DNA from: Anaerolineae bacterium | GTDB taxonomy: Bacteria > Chloroflexota > Anaerolineae > Aggregatilineales > UBA3940 | Length of the DNA stretch: 64,000 nt | NCBI GenBank assembly: GCA_016926255.1 | Contig: JAFGOY010000067.1 | Span: 62,001 to 126,000 of the forward strand | Direction: 5' to 3' | Shown: positions 16,818-25,515 of the stretch, piece after piece | How the letters are laid out: every line of letters starts with the position of its first letter | How positions within the stretch are numbered: the first letter of the stretch is position 1 | Notes under the pieces: model-generated | The model's input: only the letters and a program-made list of their open reading frames with translations | What the model was told of the DNA's origin: nothing | The model's database searches: none | Made by a program: the position numbers and the translations under genes

Positions 16818-17339
16818 ATGGACTACCGGCCTGTGTTCATTACCCTGGGGTCAAACCTCGATCCCGATTACCATTTGCAGTGGGCGGTCGGGCTGCTGCA
16901 CGACCAGATCGGCATCATCAGGACGTCGGGGGTCTACCGCAGCGAACCGCTCGGCCCGGATGGAGAACTGCTCGACCAACCCGACTATCTCAACGCTGCC
17001 GTTCTCCTCGCGCTGGACCCCTACGTCGCCCCGGACGAATTCAAGTACCGCGTCCTGCGCCCGATCGAGGCCAGCCTGGGACGCCAGCGCAGCGACGACA
17101 AATTTGCACCGCGCCCGATCGATCTCGACATTGCGATCTTTGGCGATCTCGTCCAGGACGATCCCTTCCCAATCCCCGATCCGGACATCTACACCCGCGC
17201 TCACATCGCCCTACCCCTAGCCGATCTCGACCCCGATTTTTACCACCCGGTGACGTGGGAGCCGCTCGGTATGATCGCGATCCGATTTGCCCGCACTCCC
17301 GGTATCTACCCCGCCGATCTTTCCATCGATCTTGATTAA
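16818..17339 (+). CDS. folK: 6-hydroxymethyl-7,8-dihydropterin pyrophosphokinase (HPPK, FolK)
   Basis: 173 residues from ATG 16818, 7 bases after folB. It transfers pyrophosphate from ATP to 6-hydroxymethyl-dihydropterin. Family marks: ITLGSNLDP near the N-terminus, VYRSEPLG, QPDYLNAAV, and the metal/ATP signature RPIDLDIAIFGD with the preceding ASLGRQRSDDKFAPR. The C-terminal HIALPLADLDPDF segment also fits. folP and folC are not in this window, so the pathway is completed elsewhere. Confidence 0.93.
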   Translation: MDYRPVFITLGSNLDPDYHLQWAVGLLHDQIGIIRTSGVYRSEPLGPDGELLDQPDYLNAAVLLALDPYVAPDEFKYRVLRPIEASLGRQRSDDKFAPRPIDLDIAIFGDLVQDDPFPIPDPDIYTRAHIALPLADLDPDFYHPVTWEPLGMIAIRFARTPGIYPADLSIDLD

Positions 17340-17377
17340 AACCTGTCTTTTTGCGATGATAGATGCATGGCACCGAT

Positions 17378-17423
17378 TTCACCCCCTCCCCGTCCCTCCC
17401 CCTCAAGGGAGAGGGAGCAGAGA
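17378..17423. repeat. Dispersed repeat family A, copy 3
   Basis: TTTCACCCCCTCCCCGTCCC then TCCCCCTCAAGGGAGAGGGA. It lies between folK and the sugar kinase gene. Confidence 0.7.
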
Positions 17424-17554
17424 AACCTGTTTGTTTCGACTGAATTCGACTGCCTTATCAAATATTCAAGGTACAAAATTCTCCGCTAAGCTCAACGCCC
17501 TGCCGAGGTTATTTCTATGACAAGCTGTTCATCCACCCGCCAAAAGGGGGACAC

Positions 17555-18730
17555 ATGCAAAAATCGACCGTCGTCGCCGGACATATCTGCCTGGACGTCA
17601 TCCCCGATCTCGACGCCTTACCCAAAGGCCAGTTTCACGACCTGTTCAAGCCCGGCCACCTGATCGTGGTAGGTGAAGCGGTCTTTGCGACCGGCGGGCC
17701 GGTATCGAACACCGGGCTGGCGCTGCACCGGCTGGGTGTACCAACTCAGTTGATCGCAAAAATCGGCGATGACCCATTTGGCGAGATCGTCACCGGGTTG
17801 GTGGGAAGCATCGATAGGTCACTGGTGGGCGGCCTCGTCGTCGATCCGGGCGTGCCGACCTCGTACACGGTGATCATCAGCGCGCCGGATGTTGACCGGA
17901 TATTCCTCCACAACCCCGGTGCAAACGACGCTTTCAGCGCCGACGACGTGGATTACAGCCTGCTCGACGCTGCCGACCTGTTCCACTTCGGCTACCCGCC
18001 GATCATGGCCGGGATGGTCAAAAACGAGGGTGACGAACTGGCGGCGATCTTCCGGCAGGCGAAACAGACAGACGTGACAACTTCGCTGGATATGGCCTTC
18101 CCCGATCCAACATCGCCCGGTGGACGGGCCGACTGGCAGGCGATTCTCGACAAGACGCTGCCCCACGTCGACATCTTCACACCAAGCGTCGAGGAAATCC
18201 TGTTCCTGCTCCACCGGGATCGCTACAACCGGTTGATTGACGAACACGGAAGCATCCTTGCTGCGCTGTCGACGGAACTGCTCAATGAAATCAGCGGCAA
18301 CCTGCTGGCAATGGGGACAAAGATCGTGCTGCTCAAGCTGGGCGACCGGGGGGCGTATCTGCGCACGGGGGACGCGTCCACGCTGATCGACATGGGGCGC
18401 GGAACACCCGACGATCTCGCGCAGTGGGCAGATCGAGAACTGTGGGCACCCTGCTTCCAGGTCGACGTGGTCGGGACGACCGGGTCGGGGGATGCAACGA
18501 TCGCCGGTTTCCTGAGCGCGTTCCTGCGGGGGTACGATCCGGCAGAAGCGCTGACAATGGCAGTGGCGGTCGGGGCATGCAACGTCGAGGCTGCGGACGC
18601 GATCAGCGGGCTGCGAAGCTGGGAGGAAACGCGCTCGCGGATCGAGCAGGGCTGGCTGCGCTGCTCGTTCGAGCTTGATGCTGAGGGGTGGAGCTTCGAC
18701 GCGAGAGCGGGGTTGTGGATCGGGCGATAA
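17555..18730 (+). CDS. PfkB family carbohydrate kinase
   Basis: A 391-residue ribokinase-type kinase. The N-terminus VVAGHICLDVIPDL and FATGGPVSNTGLALHRLG form the sugar-binding part. GTTGSGDATIAGFLSAF near residue 310 carries the catalytic Asp and anion hole of the second PfkB signature. The family phosphorylates sugars or nucleosides with ATP; the substrate is not evident. It is slightly longer than usual (300-330), with an extra C-terminal ~25 residues. A run of G (GGGGGA) sits before the ATG. Single gene followed by a family B repeat. Confidence 0.88.
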   Translation: MQKSTVVAGHICLDVIPDLDALPKGQFHDLFKPGHLIVVGEAVFATGGPVSNTGLALHRLGVPTQLIAKIGDDPFGEIVTGLVGSIDRSLVGGLVVDPGVPTSYTVIISAPDVDRIFLHNPGANDAFSADDVDYSLLDAADLFHFGYPPIMAGMVKNEGDELAAIFRQAKQTDVTTSLDMAFPDPTSPGGRADWQAILDKTLPHVDIFTPSVEEILFLLHRDRYNRLIDEHGSILAALSTELLNEISGNLLAMGTKIVLLKLGDRGAYLRTGDASTLIDMGRGTPDDLAQWADRELWAPCFQVDVVGTTGSGDATIAGFLSAFLRGYDPAEALTMAVAVGACNVEAADAISGLRSWEETRSRIEQGWLRCSFELDAEGWSFDARAGLWIGR

Positions 18731-18735
18731 CAAAG

Positions 18736-18814
18736 GCCCGTTATTTGATGGGCGAAGATCAACCCCCTTTGTCCCTACGGGACATTTCCCCCTTAAAGGG
18801 GGCAAGTGGGTTGG
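18736..18814. repeat. Dispersed repeat family B, copy 3
   Basis: GATGGGCGAAG, CCCCCTTTGTCCCTACGGGA, CATTTCCCCCTTAAAGGGGG, CAAGTGGGTTGG; almost the same as 13192-13246. Confidence 0.8.
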
Positions 18815-18976
18815 CGTGATTTGATGCGGTCATATAAGACTAACGAGCTGCATCAAGAACCGCTCCGGTTTTCTGCATTTTTATCGGAGCCGGTGACCAA
18901 TCTCCTACTCGCGCGATCCTTCAATTATGCTATGCTGTAGCTACGGGCTTTTGCATTAATCAATTGGAGGAGAACG

Positions 18977-20581
18977 ATGAGCAACTGGCACAAACACAGG
19001 CGATATGCCCTGCTATTTCTACTGCTGATTCCGCTGCTGGCGATTAGCAGCGGTGTATCAGCGCAGGACAACGTATCGGTGATCTTTTTGCATCACTCGT
19101 GCGGGCACAACCTGATCGAAGAGGGCGGCGTGCGTGAGGGAATGACTGCGCGCGGTTATGATTTCTACGATCACGGCTACAACGGCGACGGCCTCCGGCT
19201 GGCCGACGGCACTTACACGGGCGACAACTACAACGTCCCTGACGACAACACCGACCCGGACGGCATCGCCCGGATTTTCAGCCAGCCGCTCCACTCACCG
19301 CCCGACAATACATTCAGCTACCTGATGCAGTACGACGTGATCGCCTTCAAATCGTGCTTCCCAACTTCGAACATCTACGACGATTCACTGCTGGAGGAAT
19401 ACCAGTCTTACTACCTGACCGTTCGCGACCGGGTTGACCAGTACCCCGACAAGCTATTTGTTGTCGTCACGCAGCCGCCGCAGGTGCCCAACAGCAGCGA
19501 TCCGCAGGAGGCGCGGCGCGCCCGCGCGCTGGCCGACTGGCTCTCGTCGGATGAGTATCTTGGTGGACGGGAGAACCTGGTGACTTTCGACTTCTTCGGC
19601 TACCTGGCAGGCAGCGACAACTTCCTGCGGCCCGAATACCGGGTCGACGAGTGGGATGCACACCCGAACGGAGTTGCCAACGCAACAATCGGGCCGATCT
19701 TCGTCGATTTTCTCGACGCGAACATTTCGGCGTTCATGGCCGGAGGGCCGCGCCCAACGACCACCGTGCCAGGGCTGAGCGACGAAGCCGAAGAACCGGT
19801 CGACGAGGCGGCTGAGTCTGAAAGCCAGCCCGGTTCAGGCGGGGCGGCAGCCGCTGGCGGGTTGATCGAGGGGTTCGAGGCAATGGGGGAATGGTGGCCC
19901 TCGACCGATGATGCATCGGTGGTAGAGTGCAACGCCGACTCGAACTTCGCACACGAGGGCAGCGCCTCGCTCCGCTTCCATTACACGGTATCGGCGGGCG
20001 GTTGGGCCGACTGCGGCACGAACTTCGAAACCCCACAGGACTGGAGCAGCAGTGATGGCATCTCGCTGTGGATGCTCTCCGACACCCCTGGACAATCGAT
20101 CACCTGGATGGTGTTCGCCGGGGAACCCGACCAGGAGCAGCCTTACGAAGCCTTCCTCCAGACGTCCGAGGAGAGCGTCAACGGCTGGGTGCAGGTCAGC
20201 TTCGCCTGGGACGAGTTCACCATTGCGGAATGGGCGGAAGACACCAGCGTGCCCTTCGATACGACGCGGGTGATCGGCTACGGATTCAGCGTCGTGCCGG
20301 AAGACGCGCTCGAAGGGATCACCTGGATCGACGAGATTGCCCTGATGGGGGGCGGTGACTTCGCCGACGAGCCAGTGGATGAAAGCGCAGAGGAGGCGGC
20401 AGGCGAAGTGGAAGCCGAGGCAGTGGTCGACGAGCCGGAACAGCCCCAGCCTGACAGCGGCGATGAAGTCGATCAACCCGATTCCGGCGAAACGGGCGGC
20501 GGCGGATTGTGTGGTTCAGCCGCGATTCTCCCCGTGCTGGCTGCCGGGGCGATCTTCTTCAACCGGAAACGGATGACATAG
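18977..20581 (+). CDS. Secreted SGNH-like protein with jelly-roll module and C-terminal anchor-like tail
   Basis: 534 residues. A signal peptide (basic start, LLFLLLIPLLAISSGVSAQ) is followed by a domain at ~33-255 with SGNH-hydrolase features: VIFLHHSCGHN at the N-terminal side and DAHPNGVAN as a possible Asp-x-His end. An acidic linker leads to a module at ~295-460 (LIEGFEAMGEWW...VVECNAD...WIDEIALM) like carbohydrate-binding jelly rolls. A second acidic linker ends in GGGGLCGSAAILPVLAAGAIFF and Arg-Lys-Arg, a tripartite tail resembling sorting signals. Enzyme activity is not shown. GGAGGAG precedes the ATG. Confidence 0.72.
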   Translation: MSNWHKHRRYALLFLLLIPLLAISSGVSAQDNVSVIFLHHSCGHNLIEEGGVREGMTARGYDFYDHGYNGDGLRLADGTYTGDNYNVPDDNTDPDGIARIFSQPLHSPPDNTFSYLMQYDVIAFKSCFPTSNIYDDSLLEEYQSYYLTVRDRVDQYPDKLFVVVTQPPQVPNSSDPQEARRARALADWLSSDEYLGGRENLVTFDFFGYLAGSDNFLRPEYRVDEWDAHPNGVANATIGPIFVDFLDANISAFMAGGPRPTTTVPGLSDEAEEPVDEAAESESQPGSGGAAAAGGLIEGFEAMGEWWPSTDDASVVECNADSNFAHEGSASLRFHYTVSAGGWADCGTNFETPQDWSSSDGISLWMLSDTPGQSITWMVFAGEPDQEQPYEAFLQTSEESVNGWVQVSFAWDEFTIAEWAEDTSVPFDTTRVIGYGFSVVPEDALEGITWIDEIALMGGGDFADEPVDESAEEAAGEVEAEAVVDEPEQPQPDSGDEVDQPDSGETGGGGLCGSAAILPVLAAGAIFFNRKRMT

Positions 20582-20681
20582 TAAGCGCTGGCTTCTCCGG
20601 CGCATCGAAACAGCGCGTCTGGCCGTGAAAACAATCGACCGGGCGCGCTATTATCAATTATAGAAGCCAAAGGAGCCGCCA

Positions 20682-20966
20682 ATGAAGCCTTTCACAAGGA
20701 ATGAGATCACAGACAAGCTGTCCGAACATCCCGGCTGGGCGCTGAACAATGCCGGACGATTAGAAAAAGAGTACATCTTCAAGAACTTCACCCAGGCGAT
20801 GCTGTTCGCCAATGCCGTCGGGCATCTAGCCGAACGCGCCGACCATCACCCCGACTTATGCATCCACGATTACAAACACGTCACTATCAGCCTGATGAGC
20901 CACGACGTGGGCGGTATCACCGATAGGGATTTCGCGTTGATCGGCGAGATTGATGGGCTGGGTTGA
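20682..20966 (+). CDS. 4a-hydroxytetrahydrobiopterin (pterin carbinolamine) dehydratase
   Basis: A 94-residue protein of normal family length. It has FKNFTQAMLFANAVGHLAE and the signature ERADHHPDLCIHDYKHVTISLMSHDVGG, which holds the catalytic His pair. These enzymes dehydrate the 4a-carbinolamine made by aromatic amino acid hydroxylases. No phenylalanine hydroxylase is in the window, but folE and a pteridine reductase are only 4-6 kb upstream. Some members serve in molybdopterin or pterin recycling. AAAGGAG sits before the ATG. Confidence 0.93.
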   Translation: MKPFTRNEITDKLSEHPGWALNNAGRLEKEYIFKNFTQAMLFANAVGHLAERADHHPDLCIHDYKHVTISLMSHDVGGITDRDFALIGEIDGLG

Positions 20967-20978
20967 TATGAATCTTTC

Positions 20979-21029
20979 GCCCCCCTCTGTCGCTACGCGA
21001 CATCTCCCCCTACCAGGGGGCGATCAGGG
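20979..21029. repeat. Dispersed repeat family B, copy 4
   Basis: CGCCCCCCTCTGTCGCTACG, CGACATCTCCCCCTACCAGG, GGGCGATCAGGG. Confidence 0.7.
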
Positions 21030-21119
21030 TTGGCTTTGTTTGATACGGAATCAGGATAAAAGAAACATCAGATTGAATCAGTCTGAGGTCTGTTTATCCA
21101 GTCATTCGAAGGAAAAGCA

Positions 21120-21833
21120 ATGTCATTAAAAGATAAAGTTGTGGTGATTACCGGTGCGGCGGGCGGCCTCGGATCGGTTGTGGCGCGCAAGTTTGGCACG
21201 GAAGGTGCGAAACTCGTCCTCGTCGACAACAGCCCTACCCGACTCGCCGACAACTGCGAGATTCTCCGCGAGCAATACGACGCAACGCTGATCGGCAATG
21301 TGGACGTGACGCTCAAGAAGTCGGTCGACAAGCTGGTCGAGATGGTTGTCAAGGAGCACGGGCGGATCGACGTGCTGGTCAATATCGTCGGCACGTGGCG
21401 CGGCGGCACACCCGTTCACGAGACGGAGGTCGAAACCTGGGACATGCTGATGAACGTGAACGCCAAATCGGTCTTTCTGATGTCGGGCGCGGTGGCCCCG
21501 CAGATGATCGAGCAGGGGAGCGGCAAGATCGTCAGCATCGCGGCAAGTGCCGGGCTGAAAGCCCGCTCTGGCAACGGGGCCTACGCCGCATCGAAAAGCG
21601 CGGTGATCCGGCTGACCGAAGCGTTCTCGGAAGAACTCAAAAACAAGGGGATCAACGTCAACTGCGTGATGCCTTCGACCATCGATACGGAACTAAACCG
21701 GGAGGCGATGCCTGATGCCGACTTCGACAAGTGGGTGACACCGGAGCAGATCGCAGATGTGCTGGTATTCCTTGCATCGGAGCAGTCGGCGGCAATACAC
21801 GGGGCGGCGATACCGGTTTATGGGCGGGCATAG
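21120..21833 (+). CDS. FabG-like short-chain dehydrogenase/reductase
   Basis: 237 residues with all classical SDR marks: TGAAGGLGSVVARKF (nucleotide binding), an Asp after VLVD suggesting NAD preference, a VNIVGTW segment at the NNAG position, Ser in SIAASAGLKA, and Tyr-x-x-x-Lys in YAASKSAV. The end GAAIPVYG is typical of the FabG/3-oxoacyl group. The substrate is unknown. GGAAAAG before the ATG is a modest ribosome site. Single gene, convergent with trmO. Confidence 0.87.
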   Translation: MSLKDKVVVITGAAGGLGSVVARKFGTEGAKLVLVDNSPTRLADNCEILREQYDATLIGNVDVTLKKSVDKLVEMVVKEHGRIDVLVNIVGTWRGGTPVHETEVETWDMLMNVNAKSVFLMSGAVAPQMIEQGSGKIVSIAASAGLKARSGNGAYAASKSAVIRLTEAFSEELKNKGINVNCVMPSTIDTELNREAMPDADFDKWVTPEQIADVLVFLASEQSAAIHGAAIPVYGRA

Positions 21834-21845
21834 GGGATAAAACGA

Positions 21846-21900
21846 TCCACCCCCTTCGACCGACCTTCGGTCGGCCACTTCCCCAAGGGGGCAGGTGGGA
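21846..21900. repeat. Dispersed repeat family B, copy 5
   Basis: CCACCCCCTTCGACCGACCT, a CGGTCGG hairpin, then CCACTTCCCCAAGGGGGCAG. Close to the copy at 2980-3042. Confidence 0.75.
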
Positions 21901-21985
21901 TCATATTCATATGGATCGAGTCATAAAAGCGGGGCGACCGGGTGGCCGCCCCATACGTTTTCTGTACCAATAACTTGATTACCGG

Positions 21986-22486
21986 CTAATCGCCAAAATC
22001 GACCTCATGGGTGGCGAAGAATTCCGCGGCGTCCTCGTAATATTCGGGGAAACCCTCGAACCAGGATGCGTATTTCGCATCGCGGATGCGATCCGACATC
22101 GGGACGTAGGGCTTGATATCAACCAGCGGGGTGCCGTCCTCGGCGTCGATATAGGCCAGCCTGACAATCCCCTTTTCCTCGTCGATGCCGAGCACCGCCG
22201 CGTTAGTCACCGTCAGTGGATTGGGTCGGGCCGGTGAACGGGTGGCGAAAATACCGGCCACTGTTCCCGGCGCATAAGGCAGTTCAGCCTGCATGATTCC
22301 TCGTAGTTCCTCGGTATCGACCTGATCGGCCCACCAGACAACCATCACATGGCTCCACTCGCCGAGCAGCTTCAGGGCCGGGCGGTAGGTCTCATCGACC
22401 TCCAGGTAGAACTCGCCCTTATCCGCGTGGATGGTACCGATTGGCCTGACGGTATAGGTTTCCGATTTTCCATTCTGATTACTCAT
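21986..22486 (-). CDS. trmO: TrmO-type tRNA (adenine(37)-N6)-methyltransferase (TsaA family)
   Basis: 166 residues of the TsaA/TrmO beta-barrel family, which uses S-adenosylmethionine to methylate N6-threonylcarbamoyladenosine at tRNA position 37. Key parts: YTVRPIGTIH at the start, GEWSHVMVVWWAD, and GIFATRSPARPNPL, the family signature, then VDIKPYVPMSD. The ATG overlaps the stop of the MerR gene by four bases (ATGA), so the two are translationally coupled. Some TsaA proteins have diverged roles, so the tRNA function is a family-based inference. Confidence 0.85.
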   Translation of the reverse strand: MSNQNGKSETYTVRPIGTIHADKGEFYLEVDETYRPALKLLGEWSHVMVVWWADQVDTEELRGIMQAELPYAPGTVAGIFATRSPARPNPLTVTNAAVLGIDEEKGIVRLAYIDAEDGTPLVDIKPYVPMSDRIRDAKYASWFEGFPEYYEDAAEFFATHEVDFGD

Positions 22487-23364
22487 TCGCTTTTCTCCTG
22501 CACTTTCTCATTCGATTGATCGCTGCCGGTCACAGCGTCCTGCTTCCGGCTGACAACAGGTGCCACAGGCACCTGGAGCTCCACCACTTCATCGGGCTTG
22601 ATGTAGATTTCACGGTTCGGCCCGGCGGCCATCTCGAAGCCATGCTGCGCGATCCAGGTCGCCAGCAGCGTGTAGGATTCGGTGAAATCGGTATAGCGGC
22701 CATAGCGGACAAGGCAGGCGGCATTCTCGACCGGCTCGACCTGCCGGACGGCCAGCCGCAGTCCGCTTTCGAGATCGATGTCGCCGCCGTAAGAATCATC
22801 GACCTCGAAAACCAGTTCCATGTCGATGTCTTTGCCCGTCCATTCCTGGTCATAGTAGATGGCGAAACAGGGGCCGCAGATCGGCACCCGGCGCGACCTG
22901 AGCGCCCGCGCTGCTTCGGTGTAGATCGGTACCATATCAAACAGTTCTGGCAGGGTCACACGCAGGGTCAGCGCGTGACGCTTCTCGATACGCTTGAGGA
23001 CGATGTCGGACATCAAGCGGCGGTTGTTCTGCTCGGCCTGCTGAAGCCAGTTTTCGACGCGCTCCAGGCGAGCCAACTCCTCGCGGATGTCCTTCTCGAT
23101 CTCGACGCGGCGCAGTTTGAGCATCCCCTTGATCTGGTCGATGGTCAGGTTTTCGTCGATCAACTCGCCGATCTGGTCAAGGGCGAATCCGAGGTCGCGC
23201 AGGGCGACGATCTGGTTGAGCCGGGTCAGTTGATCGAGCGAATAGAAGCGGTAGCCGCTTTCGGGATCGATATGGGCCGGTTCGAGCAGGCCGATATCGG
23301 CGTAGTAGCGGAGCGTCGATACGGGAACGCGGCACAGTCGTGAGAAATCACCGATTTTGAACAT
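22483..23364 (-). CDS. MerR family regulator with GyrI-like effector domain
   Basis: 293 residues. The N-terminal winged helix reads FKIGDFSRLCRVPVSTLRYY and YRFYSLDQLTRLNQI, as in MerR/BmrR regulators. A long dimerisation helix follows (~80-120). From ~130 a GyrI/AraC-effector-like domain (VTLPELFDMVPIYTEAARAL, later REIYIKPDEVVELQVPV) would bind a small hydrophobic ligand. Such proteins bend promoters with 19-bp spacers, and exactly such a promoter lies upstream of the hydrolase gene at 24290-24320. Order hydrolase-merR-trmO suggests one operon under its own control. Confidence 0.88.
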   Translation of the reverse strand: MFKIGDFSRLCRVPVSTLRYYADIGLLEPAHIDPESGYRFYSLDQLTRLNQIVALRDLGFALDQIGELIDENLTIDQIKGMLKLRRVEIEKDIREELARLERVENWLQQAEQNNRRLMSDIVLKRIEKRHALTLRVTLPELFDMVPIYTEAARALRSRRVPICGPCFAIYYDQEWTGKDIDMELVFEVDDSYGGDIDLESGLRLAVRQVEPVENAACLVRYGRYTDFTESYTLLATWIAQHGFEMAAGPNREIYIKPDEVVELQVPVAPVVSRKQDAVTGSDQSNEKVQEKSE

Positions 23365-23435
23365 GGTTCCTCATTCCTGGGGCTGAAGCCCCAGGCTAAT
23401 ATCGATACGACGGGCAGCCGGACAATCGGCTGCAG

Positions 23436-23459
23436 GGCGGGGGCAAGCCCCGCCCCTAC
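23436..23459. repeat. GC-rich hairpin repeat, copy 2
   Basis: GGGCGGGG-GCAAG-CCCCGCCCC, nearly the same as 1995-2018. A second hairpin, CTGGGGCT/AGCCCCAG, lies just before it near 23379-23397. Confidence 0.7.
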
Positions 23460-23481
23460 GAAATAGATCAGGGATTGAGAG

Positions 23482-24258
23482 TCATCCTTTCAAAAAATCG
23501 ATCACAACAGGCAGGACGGCGTCGATCTGGTTGAACTCCTGTAGATGGGTCAGGCCATCGAGGACGATCAACCGCACGCCCGCCGCACGGATCGCCGATT
23601 CGTCGGCCTTGAGCAGATTGCAGGCATTGGCATTCTTCGTTCCGACGTAGACGAGCGCCGGGCAGAGCAGATCGGCGGCCTCGACGGTCGGCCACGATTT
23701 CATTGCTTGATAGATCGGCAGCCAGACGTCGACACTGCTGTGTTTATAGACCTTCTGATCTTTCTTGTCGAGATCGTCCGGGGCGAGTTCTCCGCGCCGC
23801 ATGGCTTCGATGATGGGTTCCCATTTTGCGATATAGTCAGCGACCCAGGTCATCGATTCAGGGATCGAGGAGCCGAAGGCAACTCCGCCGATCACCGCTT
23901 TCTCGATCCGATCTGAGCGGGCGGCAAGGCAGCGGGCGATATTACCTCCGAACGAGAACCCCCACACGCTGAACGACTCGACCCCACAATCATCGGCGAC
24001 GGTCAGCACATCGGCATTGATGCGGTGGATATCGTAGGCATCGGGAGTCGTCGGGTGGTCGCTATCGCCATTGCCGCGAATGTCGAGGGTGATCACGGTG
24101 AAATGATCGATCAGCCGTTCGACGTAGCCCGTTTTGTGCCACATCCGGCGATCATAGAGGCCGCCGCCCCCGTGAAGCAGGATCAGCGCCGGGCCGCTGC
24201 CCGATACGTCATAGGCTACCTTGATTCCATCCGCCGCCGTGCAATAGTGAGTTGCCAT
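23482..24258 (-). CDS. Alpha/beta hydrolase
   Basis: 258 residues from ATG 24258, with AAAGG upstream. The fold marks are ILLHGGGGLYDRRMW, TLDIRGNGDSD, nucleophile elbow WGFSFGGN (Ser), and a catalytic His likely in DGLTHLQEF near the C-terminus. It resembles small soluble esterases and haloalkane/epoxide-type hydrolases; the substrate is unknown. It is the first gene behind a MerR-type promoter and is followed after 118 bases by a MerR regulator, so it probably acts on, or protects against, the compound the regulator senses (inference). Confidence 0.85.
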   Translation of the reverse strand: MATHYCTAADGIKVAYDVSGSGPALILLHGGGGLYDRRMWHKTGYVERLIDHFTVITLDIRGNGDSDHPTTPDAYDIHRINADVLTVADDCGVESFSVWGFSFGGNIARCLAARSDRIEKAVIGGVAFGSSIPESMTWVADYIAKWEPIIEAMRRGELAPDDLDKKDQKVYKHSSVDVWLPIYQAMKSWPTVEAADLLCPALVYVGTKNANACNLLKADESAIRAAGVRLIVLDGLTHLQEFNQIDAVLPVVIDFLKG

Positions 24259-24289
24259 CGATCTGCCTTTCATTTTGACGTCTGGCCCC

Positions 24290-24320
24290 AGTATAAAGTC
24301 TCAAGTAACTTGAGAGTCAA
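24290..24320 (-). promoter_or_regulatory. MerR-type promoter: 19-bp spacer with central palindrome
   Basis: On the minus strand the -35 box is TTGACT (24320-24315) and the -10 box TATACT (24295-24290), 19 bases apart. The spacer contains a 17-base palindrome, TCTCAAGT-A-ACTTGAGA (24299-24315). An overlong spacer with a dyad in it is the classic target of MerR-family activators. It leads into the hydrolase gene, with merR downstream. Confidence 0.85.
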
Positions 24321-24397
24321 GGGGAATCTTGGAATTGATACCAATCAACCGTTTCCGGTTGTCGATTATAATGAATCCAGGGAAAGGAGACAGCCTT

Positions 24398-25375
24398 ATG
24401 CCGCCGTTTACAGCTATTCTCAAGCCGGACAACCCGATCACCTGCCTGACGCTGCGGCGGCTGCGCGCCGGGTTCGGGAAGCATGCCGTCGGGTGGGGAC
24501 TGTTGATCAGCCTGATCGGGGTGATCGTGTTGATCGGGCTGCCGATGAGCCTGCTGCCGCCGAGTCATGTGCTGCCGCAGTTCAAGTGGGAATTTGTGTA
24601 CGCCCCCTGGCAGTTCGGGCTGATCGCCTGGCAGGAGGTGGTCAAGCAGGCGATCAGTATCGGTGGGGGGATTCTGCTGGCAATTGCCGCCAACAACATC
24701 CTGCACGAGGGAAGCACCGATCTGCTGCGCACAACACCCTATTCGGCGCGGCAGATCCGGCTGGCGATGCTGGGTGCGGTGCTGCGCTACCTGCTTGTCC
24801 CGCTGATCCTGGTGACCCTCGTACGCGGGGGGCTGGTGCTGTTTGTTGCCTCAAACCCGTCCCTGTACCAGAGCCTTCTGACGCCGACAGCTATTATCAA
24901 ACTGGGAATGAACAACGTACCGCCGATCATCCAGCAGACTGCCGGGCGGCTGTGCATCCTTGAATACGATCTATGGGAAATATGGGTACGGCAGGTCGCA
25001 GCGGTAGGCTTTTTGAAAGGTTGGCCGCTCTGGGAAGCGTATACCATCATACAGCCGGTGTGGGATACATTGCTGTACGGGTTGATCGGATTGGCGGCAG
25101 TATCGAGAACCCACCGCGAGGACAACCGCCTGCTCGCCGCGAGTGGGTGGATCGGCGGGGTGTGGATCGCAGGATTTCTGGGCGAGCGTCTTCTGGTCGC
25201 GGGACGGATGTGGCTGCGCTATTCGTGGGCAGAGCTTCGCTGGTTTCCCGGCATCCCGGCGTTGGGTTATGACTATATCTGGGTGCCGGGGCTTTTCGGA
25301 CCGTCGATGGCGATTGTGATCGGGGTGAAGATTCTGGTGATGGGATTCTTGCTGCGGGCCGTCGGCAAATCGTAA
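24398..25375 (+). CDS. Integral membrane protein of unknown function
   Basis: 325 residues from ATG 24398, with AAAGGAG at 24383-24389. About six to eight hydrophobic segments are visible (WGLLISLIGVIVLIGLPMSLL, AISIGGGILLAIAANNIL, YLLVPLILVTLV, TLLYGLIGLAAV, IVIGVKILVMGFLL). A charged stretch, LRTTPYSARQIRLAML, after the second segment resembles the cytoplasmic part of ABC-2 type permeases. No ATPase gene adjoins. It is divergent from the MerR-controlled operon. Confidence 0.7.
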   Translation: MPPFTAILKPDNPITCLTLRRLRAGFGKHAVGWGLLISLIGVIVLIGLPMSLLPPSHVLPQFKWEFVYAPWQFGLIAWQEVVKQAISIGGGILLAIAANNILHEGSTDLLRTTPYSARQIRLAMLGAVLRYLLVPLILVTLVRGGLVLFVASNPSLYQSLLTPTAIIKLGMNNVPPIIQQTAGRLCILEYDLWEIWVRQVAAVGFLKGWPLWEAYTIIQPVWDTLLYGLIGLAAVSRTHREDNRLLAASGWIGGVWIAGFLGERLLVAGRMWLRYSWAELRWFPGIPALGYDYIWVPGLFGPSMAIVIGVKILVMGFLLRAVGKS

Positions 25376-25418
25376 CCTCAGCTTCTCATGTATTCCCAGC
25401 CGGCTGTCTGACCACGAT

Positions 25419-25476
25419 CACCCCCCTGTGCGGAACTACGTTCCGCATCCGTCCCCCCTTAGCAAAGGGGGACATC
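25419..25476. repeat. Dispersed repeat family B, copy 6
   Basis: CACCCCCCTGTGCGGAACTA, a GGAAC/GTTCC hairpin, then GTCCCCCCTTAGCAAAGGGG. Confidence 0.65.
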
Positions 25477-25515
25477 ATACATTGGAATGCGATGGTGGCT
25501 TGTAGTATTGCTTTT

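Noticed and set aside
23379-23459. Operator of the MerR gene
   Set aside because: The palindromes just upstream of merR are GC-rich hairpin repeats also found at 1995-2018, so they are more likely dispersed repeats than regulator sites.
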